From Pseudomonas sp. UBA5782 (lineage in GTDB: Bacteria; Pseudomonadota; Gammaproteobacteria; Pseudomonadales; Pseudomonadaceae), in the NCBI GenBank assembly GCA_002418465.1, contig DIEE01000247.1, positions 866-8,664 of the forward strand: 7,799 nucleotides of DNA, given 5' to 3'. The notes beneath the pieces are model-generated. The model saw nothing but the letters and a program-made list of their open reading frames with translations. It did no database searches and was not told where the DNA came from. The first letter of the stretch is position 1. Each line of letters begins with the position of its first letter. Below are positions 1 through 5,963 of this stretch, in pieces. A program made the translations under genes and the position numbers.

Positions 1-1586
1 GCGAACTCTTCGCCGCCGTAGCGGCAGGCGACATCGCCTTCGCGCTGCAGGCAGCGTTGCAGCAGGCCGCCGACTTGGCGCAGCGCATCGTCGCCGGCGA
101 GGTGGCCGAGGGCGTCGTTGTAGGCCTTGAAGTGGTCGATATCCAGCAGCAGCAGCGCCAGCGGCCGCGCGGTGCGGCACATGCGCCGCCATTCCGCCTG
201 CAGGCGCTGGTCGAAGAAGCGCCGGTTGTACAGTCCGGTCAGGCCGTCCTGCTGCGACAGGCGCTGCAGGTGCGCTTCCAGTTGCAGGCGTTCGCTGTTG
301 TCGCGCGACACGCCGATCAGGTACTCGTGGCCATTCACTTCCACCAGCTGGGCGCTGATTTCCGCGGCTCGCGCGCTGCCGTCGCGGCGGCGCATCTCGC
401 GCTGGAAGATCGGCGAAGTCTCCTCGCGCTGGGCCTGGCGGACCTCCTCGAGCCAGGCGTGATAGCCGGGCAGGATCTGTTCCGGGGCCTCGCTGAACAG
501 CCGGGCGAAGCCCTCCGCGTCATAGCCGAGGCTGTCGTAGGTGGCGCGGTTGGTGTGCAGTAGGCCGCCGCTTTTCGGGTCGATGATGAACAGCCCGTCG
601 CTGCTCGAGTCGGTCAGGTCGAGCACCAGTTGCAGGCGCTCGCGGCTTTCGATCAGCACCTGTTCGATTTCTTCGCGCTGGTGCATCTCCTTGCTCAGGC
701 GCCGGTTGCCGGCCTTCAGCGCGTGGGCGCGGCGATAGTTCTCCATGGCCAGGGCGAGGGCGGCCACCAGCAGCAGGCTGATCACCAGGCCGGCGCCGAG
801 GACGAACTCGGGCAGCGGGCTGTCGAGGCTGGCGACCAGCTCGCGGGTCGGGCTCAGCTGCAGGGCGAACGAGCGGTTGTCCAGCAGGTGCAGCGGCACC
901 TGTTGCTGCAGGTCGTCGCGGGCCTCGCGGGTGGCGTGGGTGTAGATCGGCTGCTGGTCCTGCAGCAGGCGCACGTTGAACTCGTCGGCGCTGTCGGAAA
1001 GCAGCTCGGCCATCAGTTCCTCGACGCGGAACACGCCCTGGAGGAAACCGTCGAAATGCGCCACGCCTTGCTCGTCATGCAGGTACAGCGGGTGGTAGAG
1101 GACGAAACCGCGGCCGCCCTGGACCAGGGCGAAACTGTTGGAGAACTGCGCCTGGCCGCTGGCCTTGGCCTGCATGGCGATGGGGTAGTTGGGATGGTTC
1201 GGGGTGAGCTGGAAGTTGCGCGCCGCTTCGTTGCCGGCCAGCGGCAGCAGCCAGCGGATGTGCAGGTCGGCCGCCATCCACTGGATCGACTGATAGCCCT
1301 TGAAGTGATGCAGGGCAAATTCGACGTTCAGCGTCCATTCATCGCGCGGGATGCGTTTGCGGAAATCCCAGAGCTGGGCGATGCGCGAGAGGTTCTGCAC
1401 CTCCTCGTCGATACTGCTTTCCAGCTCCTGCGCCAGTGCCCGCGCGTGATAGGCGACGCGCTCGCCGACACGCTCCTGCTGGATGCTGCGCAGCTTGTGC
1501 CAAAGCACTCCGCAACCGCCGAACAGCAGGATCAGCAGAAGCAGCAGCAACAGGCGTGCGGACCAGACGAAACGCTTACGAGGCAT
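1..1586 (-). CDS. Membrane-bound CHASE-PAS-GGDEF diguanylate cyclase (C-terminus cut by window edge)
   Basis: Predicted to make cyclic di-GMP from two GTP at the inner membrane in response to a periplasmic signal. I translated 528 codons from the ATG at 1586 to the window edge with no stop. Residues 7-28 are a Leu-rich membrane segment. About 40-250 form a periplasmic CHASE-like domain, with a conserved stretch near GFVLYHPLY and a following GVFRVEEL. Residues 261-281 form a second membrane segment, followed by a helical linker. About 318-435 are a PAS domain with PAC tail. From about 440 runs a GGDEF domain with DGLTGLYNRR (447-456), DIDHFK (482-487) and the active-site GGEEF (524-528). An RxxD product-inhibition site (REGD, 515-518) sits exactly five residues before GGEEF, so the enzyme should be catalytic and feedback-inhibited. 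The ribosome binding site is weak (GGGA). It lies 51 nt downstream of the EVE gene, probably in one transcript. The missing end comes from the window boundary, not a mutation. The signal is unknown. Confidence 0.93.
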   Translation of the reverse strand, partial: MPRKRFVWSARLLLLLLLILLFGGCGVLWHKLRSIQQERVGERVAYHARALAQELESSIDEEVQNLSRIAQLWDFRKRIPRDEWTLNVEFALHHFKGYQSIQWMAADLHIRWLLPLAGNEAARNFQLTPNHPNYPIAMQAKASGQAQFSNSFALVQGGRGFVLYHPLYLHDEQGVAHFDGFLQGVFRVEELMAELLSDSADEFNVRLLQDQQPIYTHATREARDDLQQQVPLHLLDNRSFALQLSPTRELVASLDSPLPEFVLGAGLVISLLLVAALALAMENYRRAHALKAGNRRLSKEMHQREEIEQVLIESRERLQLVLDLTDSSSDGLFIIDPKSGGLLHTNRATYDSLGYDAEGFARLFSEAPEQILPGYHAWLEEVRQAQREETSPIFQREMRRRDGSARAAEISAQLVEVNGHEYLIGVSRDNSERLQLEAHLQRLSQQDGLTGLYNRRFFDQRLQAEWRRMCRTARPLALLLLDIDHFKAYNDALGHLAGDDALRQVGGLLQRCLQREGDVACRYGGEEF

Positions 1587-1610
1587 CGAGAATCCCAGGG
1601 TGATTGGCTG

Positions 1611-1624
1611 CTGTGATAGCACAG
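1611..1624 (-). other. Small inverted repeat between EVE gene and diguanylate cyclase gene
   Basis: CTGTG and CACAG form a perfect 5-bp stem with a 4-nt ATAG loop in the 51-nt spacer between the two minus-strand genes. No T-run follows on the minus strand, so it does not look like a terminator. It could be a processing or pausing hairpin, or chance. Confidence 0.3.
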
Positions 1625-1637
1625 TGCATGCGACCGC

Positions 1638-2087
1638 TCAACGCAGGGCGAGCACGCGTAGCCAATCGTCTTCCGCAATCGGCATGACCGACAGTCGGCT
1701 GCCCTTCTGCAGCAGTGGCATGTCCGCCAGCGACGGCTCTTCGCGCAGGCGTTTCAGGCTCAGCACGCGGGGAAAGGTCTCGACGAATTCCACGTCACGG
1801 GCGCTCCAGGGATTCTTTTCCGCGCTCGCCCTGGCGTCGAAATAAGGGCTGGCGGCGTCGAGCGCCGTCGGGTCGGGGTAGGCTTCGCCGGCGATCCTGC
1901 CGATCCCGGCGATGCCCGGTTCCGCGCAGCTCGAGTGGTGAAAAAGGAACAGTTCGCCCGCATTCATGGCGCGCAGATAATTGCGTGCCTGATAATTGCG
2001 CACGCCATCCCAGCGCGCCTGCCCCAGGCGCTGCAGGTCGCGAATAGACAGCTCATCGGGTTCGGACTTCATCAGCCAGTACGGCAT
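1638..2087 (-). CDS. EVE-domain (PUA-like) protein
   Basis: A 149-residue protein made almost wholly of one EVE domain, the PUA-like fold of the THYN1/YdcG-like family. It opens with the family hallmark MPYWLMKSEPDE, followed by WDGVRNYQARNYLR (residues 26-39) and GELFLFHHSS (44-53). A central GIAGIGRI strand and a late EDDWLRVL close the domain. EVE domains are thought to bind modified bases in nucleic acid; the natural ligand of these stand-alone bacterial members is not settled. The length is normal for the family. An AGGAG sits 8 nt before the ATG, which supports this start. No signal peptide or membrane segment is visible, so it should be cytosolic. It is divergent from the 45-residue membrane protein gene and upstream of the diguanylate cyclase gene. 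Some databases mislabel such proteins as ubiquinol-cytochrome c reductase; nothing in the sequence supports that. Confidence 0.92.
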   Translation of the reverse strand: MPYWLMKSEPDELSIRDLQRLGQARWDGVRNYQARNYLRAMNAGELFLFHHSSCAEPGIAGIGRIAGEAYPDPTALDAASPYFDARASAEKNPWSARDVEFVETFPRVLSLKRLREEPSLADMPLLQKGSRLSVMPIAEDDWLRVLALR

Positions 2088-2170
2088 GAACCTTGCTCCT
2101 GATATTCAGCCCCAGAGTGGGCGATCTTGGTCTGACGTGCGGTCATCTAGCCAATTGCACGGACCCATGG

Positions 2171-2219
2171 CTTGGCGGAAAATGCCGGCCGTTCGATCCG
2201 GCAACGGCCGCGAGCCAAG
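2171..2219 (+). promoter_or_regulatory. Structured leader with two competing stems upstream of the small ORF
   Basis: An 8-bp perfect stem pairs CGGCCGTT (2186-2193) with AACGGCCG (2203-2210) over a 9-nt loop. It is nested in an outer 6-bp stem, CTTGGC (2171-2176) with GCCAAG (2214-2219). A different 6-bp stem, TGCCGG (2183-2188) with CCGGCA (2198-2203), uses overlapping bases and cannot form together with the 8-bp stem. A run of six A (2220-2225) follows on the plus strand. That is the wrong base for a plus-strand terminator and the wrong side for a minus-strand one. It may be a leader fold of the small ORF or an operator in the divergent promoter region. The pairing is seen; the function is inference. 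Confidence 0.4.
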
Positions 2220-2255
2220 AAAAAAGCCAGCGAGCGACGCGCAACATTTGCCTGT

Positions 2256-2265
2256 AAGGGGGAGG
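2256..2265 (+). promoter_or_regulatory. Strong Shine-Dalgarno of the 45-residue ORF
   Basis: The purine run AAGGGGGAGG ends 7 nt before the ATG at 2273. It is the strongest ribosome binding site in the window, and it decides that the short ORF is a gene. Confidence 0.75.
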
Positions 2266-2272
2266 CAGCTAG

Positions 2273-2410
2273 ATGAAACGTAAACCTGATCTGTTGTGGG
2301 TTCTGGTCATTCTGTTCGGTCTGGGCGTGGTGACTACCGGTTACACCCAGAGTCAGTGGGAACGCCCCGGTGACATCCCGGTTAACGTGGCGCCGCAGCA
2401 ACAACGCTGA
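2273..2410 (+). CDS. Small single-span membrane protein, 45 residues, unknown function
   Basis: The protein starts MKRKPDLLWVLVILFGLGVV and ends VAPQQQR. A basic KRK end is followed by a hydrophobic span at about residues 7-23 and a polar tail rich in Gln and Pro. By the positive-inside rule the N-terminus is cytoplasmic and the tail periplasmic. It could also be an uncleaved or cleaved export signal, although the TTGYTQS stretch is only a fair cleavage site. The start is fixed by a very strong Shine-Dalgarno. About 64% of codons end in G or C (29 of 45), with several T-ending codons (CGT, GGT, GTT). Its neighbours use almost only G/C-ending codons. T-ending choices of this kind are typical of highly expressed Pseudomonas genes. 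It is transcribed away from the EVE gene, and its stop touches the cyclo-ligase stop. I do not recognise a named family; I suspect it is conserved in Pseudomonas but cannot show that here. Confidence 0.75.
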   Translation: MKRKPDLLWVLVILFGLGVVTTGYTQSQWERPGDIPVNVAPQQQR

Positions 2411-3037
2411 TCACTCCCGCTTCGCGCAGTGCGCGGCGCCGTCGTACCATCCGCTGTCGGTGACGCATGCCTGCAGCGGTACATCCCAACTGGCCTGCGC
2501 CAGGTGATCCACCTTCTGACACTCGTGCGCCAGGCCGACCAGGCGCGGCTTGTGCTCACCGCTGCGTCGCCGCAGAAAGGCCAGGCTGCGGTCGTAGAAT
2601 CCCCCGCCCATGCCCAGCCTTCCGCCGCTTTCGTCGAAGCCCACCAGTGGCAGCAGAATCAGGTCCAGCGCCCAGGGCTTGCGTTGATTCTTGGGGTTTC
2701 GTGCCGGCTCGGCGATACCGAAGCGGTTGCCGCGCAGCCGCTCGTTCGCGCGCACGCGCTGGAACGCCATGTGCGTGCGCGGCCAGGGGTTGAGCACCGG
2801 CAGATAGGTCGCCTTGCCGCGTCGGCGGGCTTCCTCGAGCAGCAGGCGCGGGTCGATTTCGCCATCGTTGGGCAGGTACAGCGCGATATGCCGGGCACGG
2901 CGAAACAGCGCATGGGTCGCCAGGCGACGGTACAGCGCGCGGGCGGCCTGGCGTTGTTCGAGGGGAGTCAGCGCGCGCCGGCGCTGACGTAGCAGGCGGC
3001 GCAATTCGGCACGGGAGAGGGATTCGCTGGCGATCAT
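2411..3037 (-). CDS. ygfA: 5-formyltetrahydrofolate cyclo-ligase
   Basis: Converts 5-formyl-THF to 5,10-methenyl-THF with ATP (EC 6.3.3.2), returning a stored, inhibitory folate to the one-carbon pool in the cytosol. The 208-residue protein has the family signatures in order: a basic N-terminal helix (RAELRRLLRQRRRAL), YLPNDGEID (about 54-62, substrate side), YLPV (78-81) and the nucleotide/phosphate-binding block LLPLVGFDESGGRLGMGGGFYDR (about 128-150). The C-terminal GLAHECQ and WDVPL are also typical. I chose the ATG at 3037; a TTG at 3040 lies directly before it and is possible. Neither has a visible Shine-Dalgarno. The gene follows 6S RNA on the same strand, as in E. coli, where ssrS and ygfA are cotranscribed. 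Here a hairpin lies between them. Its C-terminal tail, AAHCAKRE, ends exactly where the convergent small ORF ends. Confidence 0.96.
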   Translation of the reverse strand: MIASESLSRAELRRLLRQRRRALTPLEQRQAARALYRRLATHALFRRARHIALYLPNDGEIDPRLLLEEARRRGKATYLPVLNPWPRTHMAFQRVRANERLRGNRFGIAEPARNPKNQRKPWALDLILLPLVGFDESGGRLGMGGGFYDRSLAFLRRRSGEHKPRLVGLAHECQKVDHLAQASWDVPLQACVTDSGWYDGAAHCAKRE

Positions 3038-3066
3038 CAAGGACGGGCCGATGCGGATGACCGAAG

Positions 3067-3091
3067 AGTCCGCGGAACGAATCCACGGACT
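3067..3091 (-). terminator. Hairpin between 6S RNA and ygfA, no U-tract
   Basis: On the minus strand AGTCCGTGG pairs with CCGCGGACT (9 bp including one G-U) over the 7-nt loop ATTCGTT, just after the likely 3' end of 6S RNA. CTTCGG follows rather than a run of T, so it is at best a leaky intrinsic terminator. It may instead mark 3' processing of 6S RNA or attenuate ygfA. The stem is certain; its role is not. Confidence 0.45.
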
Positions 3092-3097
3092 GAAAAG

Positions 3098-3276
3098 GTG
3101 ACTCCCCGAGGTGCCGCTGTCGGTTTGACCCTTGAACCCGAAAGTTCAAGGTGGCGACTGCAGGAGACCGTAAGGCTTTCCGTCAGGCGGACATGCACAC
3201 GGGTCCCACGTGCAGCCTCCAGGGTTTTGCGTATCGGGAGAGGGACGTGACCAACTGGCGCACACACCAGGGAGCA
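3098..3276 (-). ncRNA. ssrS: 6S RNA
   Basis: 6S RNA mimics an open promoter and binds sigma-70 RNA polymerase, holding it in stationary phase. Read on the minus strand, the 3' part closely follows E. coli 6S RNA. It has CACCTTGAAC, then GGGTTCAAGGGT, which form a hairpin (3130-3151, stem CCTTGAAC/GTTCAAGG), then ACAGCGGCACCTCGGGGAG. The middle contains the shared AAGCCTTA. The ends close on each other: CTCCC (3274-3270) with GGGAG (3106-3102), and GGTG (3268-3265) with CACC (3113-3110). Between them are a long irregular stem and an open centre. The length of about 179 nt fits Pseudomonas 6S RNA. The 5' end is placed 7 nt after a TATACT -10 box, the 3' end by comparison with E. coli; both may be off by a few bases. 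Its place between zapA and ygfA is the standard one. Confidence 0.94.
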
Positions 3277-3282
3277 GCGGCC

Positions 3283-3309
3283 AGTATACCCGAATAGGCC
3301 GCCGTGCAA
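3283..3309 (-). promoter_or_regulatory. 6S RNA promoter
   Basis: A near-consensus -10 box, TATACT (3288-3283), lies 6 nt before the predicted 6S start. A TTGCAC at 3309-3304 could be the -35 box but is only 15 nt from the -10. At 17-nt spacing the hexamer GATTGC is weaker and lies partly inside the end of zapA. The promoter therefore abuts or overlaps the zapA stop codon. Confidence 0.65.
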
Positions 3310-3624
3310 TCAGCCGCGGGCTTCATCCGGATCGGTGGCAAGAGCTTCGTCGACCCGATCCAGCAGGTCGCGCACCTGCTCGCGGGTGGAGTCCGCCTGC
3401 AGATCCAGGCGCTGCTGCTTGTGCAGCAGGTCGTGGGTGATGTTCAGCGCGGCCATTACGGCGACGCGGTCGGCACCGATGACTTTGCCGCTGGTGCGGA
3501 TCTCGCGCATCTTGCCGTCCAGGTAGCGCGCGGCGCTCTCCAGGTTGGCTCGCTCATCCTGCGGGCAGGAGATGCAGTATTCCTTGTCGAGAATCTGCAC
3601 GTTTACGGTGTTTGGCTGGGTCAT
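3310..3624 (-). CDS. zapA: Cell division protein ZapA
   Basis: ZapA binds and cross-links FtsZ filaments and stabilises the Z-ring at midcell. The 104-residue protein has the N-terminal globular head (NTVNVQILDKEYCISCPQDERANLESAARYLDGKM). The family core follows with MREIR and GADRVAVMAALNITHDLL (about 50-67). A helical coiled-coil tail (about 68-98) is rich in Gln, Leu and Arg and mediates tetramer formation. The length is normal. GGAGCAGGA before the ATG serves as ribosome binding site, and the ATG shares its A with the TAA of the upstream zapB-like gene, so the two are probably translationally coupled. The 6S RNA promoter begins at its stop codon. Confidence 0.95.
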   Translation of the reverse strand: MTQPNTVNVQILDKEYCISCPQDERANLESAARYLDGKMREIRTSGKVIGADRVAVMAALNITHDLLHKQQRLDLQADSTREQVRDLLDRVDEALATDPDEARG

Positions 3625-3830
3625 TAGTCCTGCTCCAGGGCTTTCAGGCGCGAAATCATCGCTTCGACCTTCTGCCGGGCCATTTCGTTCTTTTCGATCA
3701 GATGAGCGCGCTCTTCGCGCCAGGAACGCTCGCTTGCCAGCAGGAGTCGGTTCTGCGTCTTGAGCTGCTCGATGCGCTGGATCAACAGCTCCAGCTTGCC
3801 CGCTAGCGCTTGCAGTTCGGCGTGTTCCAT
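3624..3830 (-). CDS. Small coiled-coil protein, TIGR02449 family (ZapB-like)
   Basis: This 68-residue protein is almost entirely one predicted coiled coil. Leu, Ile and Met occur in heptad-like spacing (LQALAGKLELLIQRIEQLK, then LLLASERSWREERAHLIEKN and VEAMISRLKALEQ). It lacks a membrane segment or enzyme motif. It matches the TIGR02449 family, found directly upstream of zapA in Pseudomonas and relatives. The comparable Caulobacter gene upstream of zapA, ZauP, acts with ZapA at the division site, so a Z-ring role is likely but inferred here. It resembles ZapB in size and form, not necessarily in descent. GGGAG lies 5-6 nt before the ATG. It is the first gene of the minus-strand unit, and its TAA overlaps the zapA ATG by one base. 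Confidence 0.88.
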   Translation of the reverse strand: MEHAELQALAGKLELLIQRIEQLKTQNRLLLASERSWREERAHLIEKNEMARQKVEAMISRLKALEQD

Positions 3831-3862
3831 GAGCTCCCTACTTGGGCTGATTGATGGGCGGA

Positions 3863-3891
3863 ACTATAACAGGCGCTCGGCAGGTCGCCTG
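3863..3891 (-). promoter_or_regulatory. Likely promoter of the zapB-like gene and zapA
   Basis: TATAGT (3868-3863, minus strand) is a good -10 box. At 17-nt spacing the hexamer is CAGGCG, a poor -35 box, so an activator or an extended contact may be needed. The start would fall near 3856, giving a 26-nt leader before the ATG at 3830. Confidence 0.45.
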
Positions 3892-3937
3892 GCCGTGATC
3901 GCCAGATCCGTCGCGCGAAGGGCTCGCGGCAAACGGC

Positions 3938-3956
3938 CACGCCGGGCGTCGGCGTG
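3938..3956. repeat. Perfect inverted repeat in the zapB-like/ygfB divergent region
   Basis: CACGCCG and CGGCGTG form a 7-bp perfect repeat with a 5-nt spacer (GGCGT). It lies 70 nt from the zapB-like -10 box and 34 nt upstream of a possible ygfB -10 box. Without a T-run it is not a terminator. It may be an operator for a dimeric regulator or chance in G+C-rich DNA. The rest of 3831-4043 shows no gene. Confidence 0.35.
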
Positions 3957-3967
3957 CTGCGACAGGG

Positions 3968-3996
3968 CTGCCTTCGGACCGTCAGGCTGCTAGGAT
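3968..3996 (+). promoter_or_regulatory. Possible promoter of the ygfB operon
   Basis: TAGGAT (3991-3996) is a plausible -10 box, with CTGCCT (3968-3973) at 17-nt spacing as a poor -35. It is the best candidate in front of ygfB, and the call is weak. The leader would be about 40 nt. Confidence 0.3.
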
Positions 3997-4043
3997 ACCT
4001 GGCCCTCATTCTAGTGATTGCGCCCTTCCGCGCCTAGCCGCCC

Positions 4044-4607
4044 ATGCCCTCTTCGAACTCCCCGTACACCGCTTTCGCCGCATTGCTTTCCAGCAGCGGC
4101 CACCCCGTTTCCCCGGCCGAGCTGCATGGTCTTCTGCTCGGTCGCAGCTGCGCCGGCGCCGACTTCGATCACGCGGCCTGGCTGCAGGATGCCGCCGAGC
4201 TGCTCGGCGGCGAGCCGCAGGACAACGTGCGCCAGGCGCTCATCGGCCTGCAGGAGATGGTCAAGGGCGAGCTCACCGGCGACGATATCGCCGTGGTCCT
4301 GTTGCTGCCCGGCGACGACGAGCCGCTGAGCGAGCGCGCCAGCGCCCTCGGCCAGTGGTGCCAGGGCTTCCTCGGTGGCTTCGGCATGACCGCCCGCGAC
4401 GGCGCGCTGTCCGCCGAGGCGATGGAAGTGCTGCAGGACCTCGCCGCCATCGCCCAGGTACAGAGCGCCCTGGAAGAGTCCGAGGACGGCGAGAGCGACT
4501 ACATGGAAGTGATGGAATACCTGCGCGTCGCACCGCTGCTGCTGTTCACCGAATGTGCCAAGCCGGTCGCCGCGGCGCCGGTTGCGAGCAAACCCTCCCT
4601 GCACTGA
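4044..4607 (+). CDS. ygfB: YgfB, UPF0149 family regulatory protein
   Basis: A 187-residue, mostly helical, acidic cytosolic protein of the YgfB/UPF0149 family. Recognisable blocks are HPVSPAELHGLLLGRSCAG (about 22-40), then a stretch ending in LIGLQEMVKGEL. Later come LLLPGDDEPLSERASALGQWCQGFLGGFG (about 89-117) and YMEVMEYLRVAPLLLFTE (about 153-170). The C-terminal 15 residues are an Ala/Pro-rich tail. In P. aeruginosa, YgfB raises beta-lactam resistance by opposing AlpA-driven expression of ampDh3, an amidase that removes cell-wall fragments; this is known for that species and inferred here. The ATG at 4044 is the first in frame after the TAG at 4035. No Shine-Dalgarno precedes it, since the leader there is pyrimidine-rich. 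It is the first gene of the ygfB-pepP-ubiH unit, with pepP 19 nt downstream. Confidence 0.93.
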   Translation: MPSSNSPYTAFAALLSSSGHPVSPAELHGLLLGRSCAGADFDHAAWLQDAAELLGGEPQDNVRQALIGLQEMVKGELTGDDIAVVLLLPGDDEPLSERASALGQWCQGFLGGFGMTARDGALSAEAMEVLQDLAAIAQVQSALEESEDGESDYMEVMEYLRVAPLLLFTECAKPVAAAPVASKPSLH

Positions 4608-4626
4608 GAAGCTAAGGCGTCCAGCC

Positions 4627-5961
<1,335 letters not shown>

Positions 5962-5963
5962 TC

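Noticed and set aside
1512..1526. A lipoprotein signal at Cys25 of the diguanylate cyclase
   Set aside because: FGGC lacks the usual Leu/Ala-type lipobox, and a two-span CHASE cyclase is expected to use this segment as a membrane anchor.
630..1616. A 328-codon open frame on the plus strand, and another at 57-563
   Set aside because: Both lie antisense to the diguanylate cyclase, whose domains are clear. The products are Gln/Val/Leu-rich with no motif, as expected from reading G+C-rich codons backwards.
2171..2186. A sigma-54 promoter around TTGGCGGAAAATGCC
   Set aside because: The GG and GC are 8 nt apart rather than the required 10, so the -24/-12 spacing is wrong.
2171..2225. An intrinsic terminator (strong stem next to a run of six A)
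   Set aside because: On the plus strand the run after the stem is A, not T. On the minus strand the T-run comes before the stem. Neither gives a terminator.
2429..2992. A 187-codon plus-strand open frame over ygfA
   Set aside because: Antisense to a clear 5-formyl-THF cyclo-ligase, without its own motif.
4555..4626. A 24-residue N-terminal extension of PepP
   Set aside because: It overlaps the end of ygfB, lacks a ribosome binding site, and would shift the metal-ligand numbering away from the E. coli protein, which the ATG at 4627 matches.
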